DNA of 64,000 bases from Epiperipatus broadwayi. Taxonomy: Eukaryota > Onychophora > Udeonychophora > Euonychophora > Peripatidae. Under the pieces are notes generated by a model, which was given only the letters and a program-made list of their open reading frames with translations, was not told the DNA's origin and made no database searches. A program made the position numbers and the translations under genes. Below, one piece after another: positions 33,985 to 45,904 of the stretch; position 1 is the stretch's first letter, and each line of letters begins with the position of its first letter. The stretch covers positions 186,001 to 250,000 of the forward strand of contig JAQFVV010006306.1 of assembly GCA_028023455.1 (NCBI GenBank), in the 5' to 3' direction.

Positions 33985-34444
33985 CTTTCTTATAACAATT
34001 TAAATCTCTGTGGTCAAGTTGCAATCATTAATGTTTGTATAATTATACTAAACCATTAAAGGTGGGATTCCATCTTTATTGTTAAAAGGTTGCCTTGACA
34101 ACAGTTTGAAATTATCTATATAATGGTTATTTAATGTTTTATATGTAAAATATGTACATACACTTCAAAGAGATGTTCATATATGTAGCTATATTGTATA
34201 CTCAGCAAATACTTTTATTCATACTTAAAGATAATTATTGTGAATAATTTATGGGAAAAAATATTTATTTAATGTTATCGGTATTTAATATTTAACTATT
34301 TTATTTGATTTATTAATTTATAACATATGCCTGGTTAATCTCTGGTTAAATGAATCTAATACTATATTTTGTTATAAAGAAAAAGTAATAAGATTGGAAG
34401 CTGAAATTGACTAAATTTTATAAACACAAATTTCATTACTTTAT

Positions 34445-34709
34445 AAGCACGGCAAAACTCTCCATACAGTAGTGTCATCCTGTGCCAAACAGAGTAATCA
34501 ATGGATGCCAGAAGGCTTGTGCATAAAATCCCTATCTAGTGCCTACTCATCCAATATCCCCAGACTAGGCACTAGATAGGGATTTTATGCACCAGCCTTC
34601 TGGCATCCATTGATTACTCTGTTTGGAACAGGGTGGCACTACTGTATGGAGAGTTTTGTCTTGTTTATAACAATTATGTGCTAGTATAAGAGATGGTGAT
34701 CATGTGATG
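34445..34709 (+). mobile_element. Foldback element, family X, inversion next to cleavage site
   Basis: A 265-bp insertion with a perfect 13-bp duplication TTCATTACTTTAT (34432-34444 and 34710-34722). The arms are nearly perfect inverted copies. The switch occurs at CCCCAGACTAG/GCACTAGATAG, inside helix III a few bases beyond the GUC cleavage site, so the CUGANGA half is lost. The right end carries the full tail GTGATCATGTGATG. Confidence 0.92.
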
Positions 34710-37700
34710 TTCATTACTTTATTTTAAACATATATTTTATGATTTTTGTATTTTATCATTTCTATTTGTCTCTTTATATAGCCATGAAATTATTGTTATC
34801 TGTTTGACTAATTTCTATTTCTCATTAATATATTCTATCTCTGATCCATGTGATATAAGTGCAATCATTTTAGATTAATGCCTTAGGCAAAATGTATACA
34901 GAGGAATGGAATTTGAAATGTTTCATATTAACGTAAAATCATTTGTCTAGGAGTTTATATTGTAGTGCTCTCATAGGATGCAGAAAATTGGAATTATGTT
35001 TGAAGCTAGAGAATAAAGCCGGTTCAGTATTAGGTGTATATTTTTTATCGATGATCTGAAACTGATGCAACATGTGATTATATAAATGTAAGTGTGAAGA
35101 CATGTAGTCTATTCCATTCTTCACTTCATTGCAATACTATGTTATAGAAATTTAAAATTCAGCTTTGACGTAAGTTAGGAGGCCCAGTGATGATTGAATC
35201 TTTGTAGTGAGAATCAAAACGTAAACTAGATAATAATGATCATGATCCATTAACATGTAGAGAAATAAATGTTTGTGATTGTGTGTATACATTGGTATGA
35301 GAGAATAAGGCAGAACTTAAAAAAAGAGCAAGGTAAAATGAATTTCAGATGCCAAGTTATATTAGAAGATTGTAGGAAAGGAGAGAGGGAGATGAGTGAT
35401 CCATAATAAATGATAAATAAGGAAAACAATAGTAGTAAATGATTTATTAAAAAAAAACTTATTAGTATAAAAATTCATAGTTAATATGAACATGCACGGA
35501 GTAAAAGTAAGAATGAAGAATGTAGAACCATCATGAAAAGCAAGTCATATATGGGTAAACAACTCTTGGCCAAATGTCGTAGAATGATAGAATATAAACA
35601 AGAAAAAGGAAATAATGTTAAAAGATTATAGATATTTGTTGTTGTTTTTTTTTAAATATTGCTGTAAAAGAAAATTACAATACGAAATTTGTTTAAAAGT
35701 GACAAAATTACAAAACAAACATGATTGGAAATCAATCATATCTGCTAGATATCGTGGAAAGTATAAAGAATATCAGATGTCAAAACAAACCTGATTGCAA
35801 ATCATAGAAAATGTCTTTAATTGAGGATGAAAAAAAGAATTAAAAGGACTTATAATGTCTGAAGTTGGAAGCTTTTGTCCAATGATTTATTATAACTAAT
35901 AAAAATATTAAAACATAAGATAGGATTGTGTACGGAATGTTGATAGAAAAGTAATATGTATGTGCTTTCAAAGGAACTTTTGAAAGTACTTGATGGAATT
36001 GGACATTGTAAGTCATAGTGTAGTCAGTCAGTCATGTTTATGGAAAATTAATCCAACTACTTGGATTAGAATACCAGGCGATTCATATCATCTTAATTTA
36101 TATTACCAGTTAATCAGTTTGTTTTTTCTTATGTTTATTTCAAGGCTAGACATAATTTCTGGTTTGCGTAGGATAAATCAGATGCTGTATCTCTGATTTA
36201 AATTCATTAGTTATTTTGTATCCAGTTTATGATCATTAGATAGCCACTGGATATATGTCAAAAATATATCAGAAGTTCACCAATTTTTTTAGCGGAAAAT
36301 GCTGTAATTGAAAATCTTGATGATGACATAGTGTTTCCATATGTTAGGAATGCATTGAACGGTATTGACATAAAATCAGTCTACAAGTTTAAATTGGATA
36401 ATTAATGTCATCATAAAAATAAATTAAAGCTGGTTTTTGTTCTAAAAAGTATAAAATTTCATTTATAATTAGTGAGTGATTCTCATAGCACTTTTATCTT
36501 ATAATTAAACAATTGTTTTTAATTTCAATTTCCAAATCCTGTGCATCTGTTTTATAAAATTAACCATGTATATGAAGCAAAGGATATGGCCTGATCATCA
36601 TCGTATATATTTTTCCATACCCTGAGACTGGCGTACTAATGTTCATTATGTATATACTGTACCGCTGTGTGAAGTCCGATACAGTGGATTTCTTTTTATA
36701 ATACGGTGTTTGTAAGTGTGAAATCTAGTAATCCCTTACTTTCTCTTCACCTGATCATAATATTGTTGTGTAAAATTAACACCTCAAAGGATGGGCCTGG
36801 GTCAATTGGCCTCGTACTTCTTTCCACCTGTTTTCCAGAATTTTCCATTATAGGACATACAAAAGTAGATTAAATAATGTTGTTGTTTTTTTTCAAGAAA
36901 AAATATTTATTTTAGAAAATTATAGCAATAATCTTAATTAAAATTATTGATTTAGCACATGTATAATATCCTAAAAATCAGATAATACAGTATTGTATTT
37001 TATTCTATGATCCTAATTACAGTATTTGTTTCACACAGAACACCATACAATTAATATACAGTTTACTGCATGTGCATAGTATTATAAATAATATTACTAC
37101 AAAAGGAAAAGTGAAATTTTAAATCGTTACTTATCAATATATATTTTTGATTTATTTTTATAAAATTGTTTTCTTTTTCATCCATTATGCAGCTTCATAA
37201 TTTATCAGTAAAATTTGTTTTTTCTTTCATCTGTGTATTGAACTTTCGATCTTTTGTTAATGCACATTTGTCAATATTTCTGCAATCTCTGTATTTCTTC
37301 TTAAGTGCGTGTCTTAAAGTCATATTAGATTACATTTATTAAAATATTCCATTTCATGTTTATTTCTATTCAAAAATGTCTATCCCAATTTCATTCTAGG
37401 ATTAATTTCATATTGTTGCCTGTATTAATTCATCCAAGGAATTAGCAACAGATGTGATTTCTCCTCATTATTATTATTTTTTTTGAAGACAAACCATTAA
37501 ACATTGCTTTAAGTTTTTTCAGTATTCATCTTTAGTCTTACTTTATTGCTTTCAATACAAATTCTTAGAAGATTTTAAATGATCTGAATAAATATCTAAA
37601 ACGGAACTGACAGAAACTGGTGAATTGTATATCTATCTAAAATGTTTGGTATTTCAAACGATAGTCATTATTTAATGAATTAATTTAATTTTTCTTTTCA

Positions 37701-38613
37701 TAAAATCTTTGTTAAGATTTTTTTATCATTATTTATATCTTTTCTTTCCATACTATTTATATCATTATTAAAAATTTTCTAGAATTACAGATATTCATTT
37801 TTAATATTTTCACATTCATTCTTCCATCTGCTTAGACTCGTCTAAAAATTTACCGGTGAAATGCTTTTTCATTTTTGCATAAAATTGACACTATGATTGA
37901 TTATAGCCATATCAGCTTACATTAGTGCTACCCATAATAGGTATTATTTCCGTTTTTCAGCTTTTGGGTAAAATTTTCAATATAAATAACTCATGATGAT
38001 CGTCTCCTGTCCAGTTGAAATGATGTTTTGTTGACACGAATATCAGTTTACACTGACACTATCCAATTTAGATATTAGTAATGAAATATAATATAATCCT
38101 TATGAAAGATCACAAGACAGAAGATAAAGCGTAGCTAAGATATGTTATGCTTGTTAAACTGATATTCAATAGTAATACTTATATCCCTATGTGAAAATAT
38201 TTATAGTATATGTATAAAATCTGTTTTTACTTCACCTTCGAATAGTAAGTAGGTCCATACAATAATTATATAATTTTTGTATTGAAATTCCGAAGTTACA
38301 ATTGGTTCAGTGTTATAAATCATGAGATGACTTTAAATGTTATTTCATTTTAAACCAATTTTTAAAATCATTTCCTGATAAATTTCATTATTATTTAGTT
38401 ACGCTAAATATACTCTACAAGCTAATTATAATATATAGATTTAAAAATTTCTATCACATTCTTGAAACATAGTCATCGAAGATAAACTTATTAGCATCAA
38501 ATTGTGAGTGCAGAAAGTTTGACGCTTGGAAATCAAAAAATATGTAATATACATGAATTTATATGGGTATTTACTTTCATTGATAAATTTTATGTCACAA
38601 CCTACGATTTTCT

Positions 38614-38853
38614 AGGATGGTAGTTCCTTTTTTTCTCTTTTGTTTGACAAAATAAGTAACGGAAATTATTAGTTGCTAATTTGCCTATTTTAAAACATTT
38701 AATTAGGTTCTTTATTTCAATATTTTGGGCGTAGGATGGTAGTTCCTTTTTTTGTCTCTTGTTTGACAAAATAAGTAACGGAAATTATTTGTTGCTAATT
38801 TGCCTATCTTAAAACCTTATTTAATTAGGTTTTTTATTTCAATATTTTGGGCG
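38614..38853. repeat. 119-bp tandem duplication
   Basis: Two head-to-tail copies begin AGGATGGTAGTTCCTTTTTT at 38614 and 38733 and both end in ATTTCAATATTTTGGGCGT. They differ at a few positions only. No coding potential. Confidence 0.9.
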
Positions 38854-40441
38854 TTGACTAAGAAGAGATTAGCCAACGTTCAACATGCTGAAATAAATCA
38901 ATTACAATTAGCATAAAACCAGGAAAAATATTTGAATATTTAAAAATACTAGTTGTATACTTTTTATTTATTTGACAAGATGTGAATTACCAATTGCTAA
39001 TTTGATTTTTTTTTTTTTAACCAAGAAAAAATGTTGACCTTTTTTTTAATTCCAAAAAATCTTTAAATTGTGTACTGCATGTAGTTGTACTTATATAATT
39101 ACTCATTTAAAAAGTCATTTCTAAATAATTCCATATATTATTTAAGATCGTTATTGCTTACAAGTTCATATTGTATTCACAAAAGCTATATTAACAAGAT
39201 ATTAACCAGGCCACTTTTATATTTGTTTGTTCTACTTACCACATGCAAATTAGTACCAAAATTAATTCAGCGCGGATAAGAGGTTTATATTAAAAAAGAG
39301 GAGCTAAATATACAAGCTAGTGTAAGAAAGGTCAAGTGTCAAGAAACATCGTTGTTGATATACACTAGATAATTAAAAGACTTTTTGTATTTTATTGATT
39401 ACAAGGCTTTTTGATTCATCAATTTTTGAATGATTTTACTAAAATGAGTGTATTAAAGCATTTCATTGTTTTTATGAAGAAATTTCAGTGTGGAATTTGA
39501 AATTATAATTAAAACAGTTTATGGTGAAATATGTTAAAAAAGAAGATAAGAGTTCCAAATTACTCATTTATTCAGATTTAATAAAGACAGATGTGGATTC
39601 CTAATTGGTAGAAGATCAACAGCCTTAGATATGTTAATACCATCACATGCATATAACTATAAATAGAGATGTAAGACACTTATTAGGAAAATTCAGCATA
39701 TAGAATAAGACAACATGACTAAATATGGAATCAAAGTTTATGATAAAAGAAATAGAATTGATTTTATTAAGAAATTTGTCGAAAAGTAATAATGGGGAAG
39801 CTGCAATTAAAAAATCGGAAAAAGATTTTTCAAATGTGAGGATATATCTTAAAAAATAAGTATCATAATTGTTCTGGTATTTTCTATGATCTTTTTTGAC
39901 TGAAAGATGAAGAATGTGAAAAAGTATTGATGCTTTTGAATTGTGGCACTGGCTAAACTTTTAAGAATACTGAAAATGAATAATTTTCATTACATTCTCA
40001 ATGGCACATATAATCAGTAACCATTTAGGTATACTTTGGAACGAATGCTCATTTTTACAGCTCTGAAAAGTTTCTTTAAATTGCGGCTATATTATTCATA
40101 AGATTTATCAAGTATGTAGAACATTTAGCATCTTAATAGTTATATAACATTTACTGAATTATTGCATAGATAGAATTGACATCATTATTTGTAAACAGAC
40201 TTTTTATAAGTTTGTCATATTCTCAGTTAGACTGAAGTATGTAATTACCAAATTATTAGAAATAAAAGAATTACATTATATTAGTCATAACTTTCAAATC
40301 ATATTTCATAGTTTTTTGTAAATGTAGGCATCTTATCAAAGGTCCTTTGTAAGCAATTGTAAAAATATTACGTCAGTGACCAGCTGGCATGTCAAAGAAT
40401 TCATGCTTTATGTAAATATGCAGACATATATAAAGAATAAT

Positions 40442-40757
40442 GAGATAATATCCATGTAAATAGAAATAACTTTTAACCTTTCATGTTACCAAGAAATTAT
40501 CAATTACTACTAATTGACAATTCCTGAGGCTAAACCAGTTTTCTAATTAACTTATATCTCTTTTGTCAGAGTTTTTAGTTGAAGTAAAAGGGGTCCTCTT
40601 TTACTTCAAACTCACATTCTTATATGGATTTGAACTTATAAGGCTATTATAGGTTAATTAGTAGACTGGTTTAGAGCTCGGGAATTGCCAATTAATAGTA
40701 ATTGATAATTTCCTGGTAACATCAAAGGTTATTTCTATTTACATGGATATTATCTTA
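40442..40757. repeat. Foldback repeat 100 bp upstream of the last CHP1 exon
   Basis: The arms GAGATAATATCCATGTAAAT and ATTTACATGGATATTATCTT pair over about 130 bp each, through GGTAACAT/ATGTTACC and AATTGACAATTCC-like blocks, around a TTTTACTTCAA loop near 40590-40605. Both ends are blunt. It is probably a MITE. It lies close to the branch point region of the final acceptor. Confidence 0.85.
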
Positions 40758-40857
40758 TTTCTATTTATTATAATAATAATCCATGGAAATATTTAATTCA
40801 ACATATCATTATTATTATTTCATCAATTGTAATTTTATTTTATTCTGTTTTATTTAG

Positions 40858-40911
40858 GCAATGGAAAGAACAGATATAGAACAGAAAATGAGTATTCGGT
40901 TCCTGCATTAA
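40858..40911 (+). CDS. CHP1: CHP1, exon 7 (last coding exon)
   Basis: It encodes AMERTDIEQKMSIRFLH and the TAA stop (40909-40911), matching the conserved CHP1 C-terminus (VDVEQKMSIRFLH in vertebrates). The acceptor is TTTAG at 40853-40857. The 3' untranslated region must follow. No single AATAAA-type signal close downstream stands out. Confidence 0.97.
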   Translation, partial: AMERTDIEQKMSIRFLH

Positions 40912-41804
40912 GTGGATTTTTTTTTTTTTAATGTATGTTTTTTTTTATATACACAATACAAGTTTACCATTCTTTATTGTATTTTTGATTAGATTTTTTA
41001 AAACTTTTTTACTAAATTATATGTATATTTTGATTTATTTATTTTTTCTTTTTGAACTTTTCCACCAAATATCAACTTATTTGTATATTTACCTGATACT
41101 GAAAATAACTTCAAAAGTACTAAAAAGTTATTAGTATGACAAAAATATTTTTTTTTTCCATCCTGTAAAGCTATTTTTTAAAATATATTCAGAGGTTATT
41201 CTTTTAATTGAATCTATTTGTATTTGAATTCTGGACTCTGATAAAGATATATGGATTTGAGTAAAATAACCTGGTTAAAAATATTTTTTTCAAATATATA
41301 AATCATGTTTCAAAAAATAATTTACTATCCAATTTTTCAGATAAATGTGGGATTTAATTATTAAAATAGCATAATTTTTTCATTTTTTAGAAATTGTAAT
41401 AAGTTATTTCTATACATACACAGATTTTTTTTTAAAAAAGGCTTTAAATTGTCACTGGAAGACAAAGGCATAAAAAAGACATTCTCAAGGTTTATCAGAT
41501 GCTGAAGTAGTTTTTTATTCTTGTTTATCCCCTAAGAATAACTAGATATCCATTTATTAATTGGAAAAAAATTTATAATCTGGTTGGAATACGAAAAACC
41601 TTTCATTTTATTTAGCCAGGTTTGAACAAAAGGCAGATAAATGTGCTATTCATTAGAGCAAAAAACTATCAAAGAGATGTTGTATATATGTTTTTTTTTG
41701 GACTTATATATATAAAAACAAAATGAAGGCTACATGTATAAAATGCTAGATTATTAAATATGTTATGTAATCAAGTTTTAAACAATGGCATATAACTTTC
41801 AAAG
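40912..41804. other. Probable CHP1 3' untranslated and downstream region
   Basis: Very A+T-rich, with no open frame of recognisable content. ATTAAA-like hexamers occur near 41360, but the transcript end cannot be fixed from sequence alone. Confidence 0.4.
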
Positions 41805-43093
41805 ATACTTGGGTATTATTCCTGCAACCAAGGAAAGATAGGACAACTTTTCATATTTGTATCAATACACTGCTCACTTTTTAATGTTGTTATTTTTGGC
41901 AATATCAAACATTAAAAAGTGAAGTCCTCCTTTCTTTCCTTGGTTGCATGAATAATACCCAATAGTTTTAGAAAAATACACAAAAATTAATATTATAGGA
42001 GATATACACGTATTTGTATGCAATGTAGACGGACGCAAATAACAAATTTTTCGCACATTGTTCTATCAATTTAAAAAAAAAATGTCTAGAAATGAAGCCG
42101 AAATTAACCTAACACAAATATATCTTTCTAAAAGTCAAAAAGAAAATATTCAATGAAATATATACTTATGCAGACGACACTTTCAAACTAAATTGAATTC
42201 ATTGATTTTCAACAAAGAATAATACTGAAATTTGTACAAATAGTTTTTTAAAATCACATCGTAAAACATTAAACATATACACAGAGACTACTCACTGAAA
42301 TGGTGTAGTTGAAATCTTGCATACAAAATGGCAATTGTCAGCCCCTTCCCCATCCTTCCTCCTTTGAAATGGTTGTAGAGCATGTGATTTCTCAGTATAT
42401 GCTGTAAATGGAATTTTGCCAAGCAATCTGAATAAACAAATGGCAATTTCTTTTTTTTGAAACAGACGTCCAAAAAAAAAAAAAGGAAACTGCAGTAATA
42501 ACAAAATCAATGTATTTATTCAATTAGTAAAGAAAAAAAAACCCTGTAAATTGCAGCACTTTGAGCACGAAAGTTAATGTTTTAATTGAATTAGAAAAAT
42601 AGAATAACTGTAAATTGTATCACTCTGATCAGATGATTTTTAGACTGGAGAAATAACTGGAAATTGCAGCACTTTGACCAGATAAAAAAGAACAGCAGTA
42701 ATAACAAAGTCAACGTATTAATGCAATTTATAAATAGAAACGTAACTGTAAATTGCAGTACTTTCTTTGATCAGATGGTTTTTTGATAAAGATTCAAAAA
42801 AAGCCAGAAGTCAATAACAAAGTTGAAATTGAAAAAAAACGCACAAATAAATAACAAAGTTGAAATTAAAAATGATAAAACAAATTCACAATAACAAATA
42901 ATTTTAAAATGTAAGCAATATCCAAAAACGCACATATATAATAGGTTTAGCTGACACGTTTTGTGCAAGCTCAAAAACACGTTTTTTCAGCGAGAAAAAA
43001 ACCTGGGTTTATTTAACGATCGCAAGATTATGCAAATATCACGTATGTGAAAAGTCCTATCTTTCCAAAATTGCAGGAATAATACCCAAGTAT
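41805..43093. mobile_element. Inverted-repeat element with nested hairpin and internal repeats
   Basis: The left end ATACTTGGGTATTATTCCTG and the right end, read inverted, ATACTTGGGTATTATTCCTG are identical over 20 bp and similar for about 40 bp (GGAAAGATAGGAC). Just inside the left end the terminal sequence recurs inverted at 41930-41962, forming a separate hairpin of about 155 bp. The interior has no recognisable gene. Confidence 0.8.
42540..42800. repeat. Degenerate short tandem-like repeats
   Basis: A module CTGTAAATTGCAGCACTTTG, often followed by a GATCAGAT-type block, occurs four times at irregular 50-90 bp spacing (about 42543, 42607, 42657 and 42747). AGCAGTAATAACAAAGTCAA blocks lie between and near them. 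Confidence 0.65.
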
Positions 43094-43179
43094 CCATTCT
43101 TAGAAAAATACAAACTTTTCAAATACATTCGACTGTTAATAATAACATACAAATTACTATATAAGAAATTTTGAATAAA

Positions 43180-43327
43180 TATTATTTTCCTGAAGATTTG
43201 TGATGATGGTTTTTTTAAAATCTATTTAGATATTGGAGTATTTCCATCATCTGAGTATTGAATGTCCTTAGAAAAACTTTATTTAAATATTCCAGATACA
43301 TTCAACTGTTGGTAATATCACACAGGT
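43180..43327 (-). repeat. SINE-associated segment interrupted by a foldback
   Basis: CCTGAAGATTTGTGATGATG and CATTCAACTGTTGGTAATAT match segments near 19.85/20.05 kb and 26.5 kb, so they belong to the same SINE family. The family X copy at 43341 is inserted directly after it. Confidence 0.5.
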
Positions 43328-43340
43328 GAGATAGAATATG

Positions 43341-43864
43341 ACACAGAGGCTAAACTCTATACATTTAGCACCATTAGTGCAAGCCAGATTAATCAATAAA
43401 TGAAAGATTTGTGTATAAAATACCTATCTAGTGCTTACTGATCCAATATCCCCAGACTAGTTTCCAGCTTATGGCTTTCATCAGTGGGAGCCTTGGATCT
43501 GAGAGCACTGCACCTAGATCTTAGGATCTAATTAAATTCTCCAGCAGCTCACCTTTTACCTTATTAGCTAACTAAAATGCTTTGAGCCCAAAATGAAAAC
43601 AATAATGTTTTCAATTCAAGCTCATGAGCTTGTATAGATCTGAACTCAGATCAGCATCCATAGTTTTTGGTTCTTTAATAACCAGAGTCACAATAATCCT
43701 ATTACGCAGGATTGGTTTTGAACCATTAAACATCACATGATCACCATTTCTTATGCTTACACAAGCTGTTTACATAGAAGCTAAACTCTCTATGTGGTAC
43801 TATTGTATGGAGAGTTTAGCCTCTGTAAATAGTTTGTATAAGCATAAGAAATGGTGATCATGTG
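43341..43864 (-). mobile_element. Foldback hammerhead element, family X, with intact core
   Basis: It starts at the recessed end (GAGGCTAAACTC), runs through a complete unit in minus orientation including the ribozyme and into a second tail (CATCACATGATCACC at about 43733). It then flips to a plus-oriented end finishing GTGATCATGTG. The 13-bp flanks 43328-43340 and 43865-43877 agree at 9 of 13 positions, compatible with an eroded duplication. The sequence differs from other copies (GCTAAACTC for GCAAAACTC), so it may be a subfamily. Confidence 0.85.
43441..43498 (-). ncRNA. Hammerhead ribozyme candidate with compensatory helix II change
   Basis: Minus strand order: AUCCAAGGCU, CCCA, CUGAUGA (43484-43478), AAGCCAUAAGCUG, GAAA (43464-43461), CUAGU, C, UGGG, GAUA, UUGGAU. 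Helix II is AGC/GCU with a CAUAA loop where other copies have GGC/GCC, a compensatory G-C to A-U exchange. Helix I pairs CCCA/UGGG and AUCCAA/UUGGAU. The cleavage triplet GUC is at 43457-43455. The A-G opposition at the base of helix II persists. Confidence 0.75.
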
Positions 43865-43869
43865 AAATT

Positions 43870-44265
43870 ACAATATGCACAATGTTTCAAGAGGTATTAT
43901 TCTCCCCTGTTCTTCAGGTATTGCTGGCCTGACCAACGATAGTACTAGCATGGGATTCGAACCTGGTTTCTTAAGGTTCTTGAATATTGATTTTTAGGTA
44001 GCAGTCAATAGAAATTTTCATTTACTTATACAGAGGTTCCTCCTGATTTCTCCACTTTTTCCTCTCTTTATCAGATATTTCTGCATGTTGCCGATTACTG
44101 GCAGTACTAATCCAGGAATTAGGGATTTTTAGATTCATGAATATTGGATTTAAGATAGTTTTCAAGCCACCTAGATGTCTTTTAGTTCACTTTCTATGCT
44201 AGTACTGTCACTGATCCCACCTGAAGATAGGAAAATAATACTATTGAGAATGTTGGATTATATAT
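43870..44265 (-). repeat. tRNA-derived SINE copies, decayed
   Basis: In minus sense 44010-43870 carries GGTTCGAATCCCATGCTAGT with a perfect B box, then GGCCAGCAATACCTGAAGAA and AATACCTCTTGAAACATTG. 44080-44265 holds a further diverged copy (plus-strand CACCTGAAGATAGG ... ATTGAGAATG). The CTGAAGA ... GAAAC block has hammerhead-like spacing in this SINE family as well. Confidence 0.6.
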
Positions 44266-44269
44266 ACAA

Positions 44270-45030
44270 ACCCTTGTGTTAATAATATTTGAAAATTTTA
44301 AATGAAGTTTGAAATATTTTTCTAAAGACATTTCACAATTAAAACTAGATAAGGGGAATAGCTTGATATATAATTACGAATTATAAGAAAATGTGATTAA
44401 TGATTGTGGTATCTGATTTTTAAGCTTTATTATAAGGTAAAAAATTAGATTTATAGTATATACAAAAATTTAAAACCTTGCACGATACCAAAAATATATA
44501 TTCACAATAGCCCAGAAGTCATAAAGGAGCTTATGTCATTGTTTACATATATTTTTTAAAATTTCTGAGTTTACAATGTATTCTGAAAACTGATTATGGA
44601 AGTCTCAGAATGAAAATAATGGAGTTTTAAAATGAAAAATCAATTATTCTTTCAAAAGAATATTATTTTAATGTAAAGAATTTTCATTGAAGCCATAATT
44701 TGTTCGGCAGACTCTTTATCAGTAACATAATATTTATCATGACCTTCCATAATCAGTAAGACTGACACGAAAAACAATGTGGAACATGTATATGTTCTAG
44801 AACCAACATGAATCGGAAAATATTCTGATCAGGTTGATTGGTTTCATTTATCACTGCAATACATTTGAAGTAAAAATTTAATAATGTACATTTTACAAAG
44901 CTTTTTCACTAATTCAAGAATTAAAACTTAAATTATTTGTTTGAGCAAGAGAAGAAAATGATTTTTTTACCTTATAATCAAGGAAGTTAGTTTTCTTTTG
45001 AAAGACAAACTATTCTGCATCATTCCCCAT
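44270..45030. other. A+T-rich intergenic stretch
   Basis: I see no gene, RNA gene or repeat with recognisable ends here. Confidence 0.4.
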
Positions 45031-45034
45031 AGAC

Positions 45035-45428
45035 TAATGCTGGGATTCCCAACCTTTTTTGGGTCCCCATACCCCCCCCCCCCACACACACCAGCTTTTA
45101 ATAAATTATCTGGTACCTCCTATTCGTTATAATATGAAATAGACAGTAATTAAGTTTTCCTAAAAACTTTTTGATAAATCTTAACTGGGCATTTTGAGTT
45201 ATCGGATCCTGCAATGAGAAAAAAGTCAACGCAACCTGTGTTTGTGTCCGAAAAGAAACCTGAAATATTTGCTGGTGTGGTTTGCAGTATCAACATGGAA
45301 AAGCCTGGAAATATTGATAACAAAACTAGTTTTGGAATATATTAATAGTATAATATACTTATTTATCTGCTATTCACCGTATTCCCTGGACAAACTTCTC
45401 ACACACCAGATTGGGAACTCTAAATGTT
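45035..45428. mobile_element. Possible decayed hAT miniature element
   Basis: The left end GCTGGGATTCCCAACCTTTT then TTGGGTCCCC is hAT-like. The right end AGATTGGGAACTCTAAATG is a weak inverted partner. The target duplication is not clear. A poly-C run of about 14 lies at 45065-45080. Confidence 0.4.
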
Positions 45429-45904
45429 AAGGTTTTTATGTGTTTTACAGTACAGATGGTAATTGAATTTGTTTTGAAAGTGAAGATGATATTGCAATAA
45501 TAATCACTGCTAAGCAAATATTGATATTTTATCGGAAGTTATATGATTTTAGAATACCTAACCATTCATAATTTTAAAGTATTTTCTGGTTAGTGTAATT
45601 GCATTATGCACCCCCCCACCCCAAATGATACAAGTTGTTCATGCATTTCTGATCTAACATCTCAGTAGTCTATATGCAAGTGAAATGTGTCAACTAAAAC
45701 TACTTAACATTAAAAATAGTGATGTATGATTTTTCATAGTAATCAATTTGTTCAAACAAATCATATTAAACAATGCACAAGATGGATAATTATGGACCAT
45801 TTTAATAAACTTACATTGAATATTTATTAAAAATGTATATTACATACCAGTTTTATAAATATATCAAGGCTAAATGTGCAGAAAATTTTAAACTTTATTA
45901 AAAC

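Larger units (their letters stand above)
32004..40857 (+). other. CHP1: CHP1 intron 6 (8.9 kb)
   Basis: It contains a terminal-inverted-repeat element (33.0-34.0 kb), a family X foldback (34.4 kb), a 119-bp tandem duplication (38.6 kb) and a foldback next to the last exon (40.4 kb). 32004-32980, 34723-38600 and 38860-40440 are A+T-rich and I recognise nothing in them. Confidence 0.85.

Noticed and set aside
3025-43864. Repeated family X units as a CRISPR array or satellite
   Set aside because: Copies are dispersed, in both orientations, with individual target duplications; there is no regular spacer pattern and the genome is eukaryotic.
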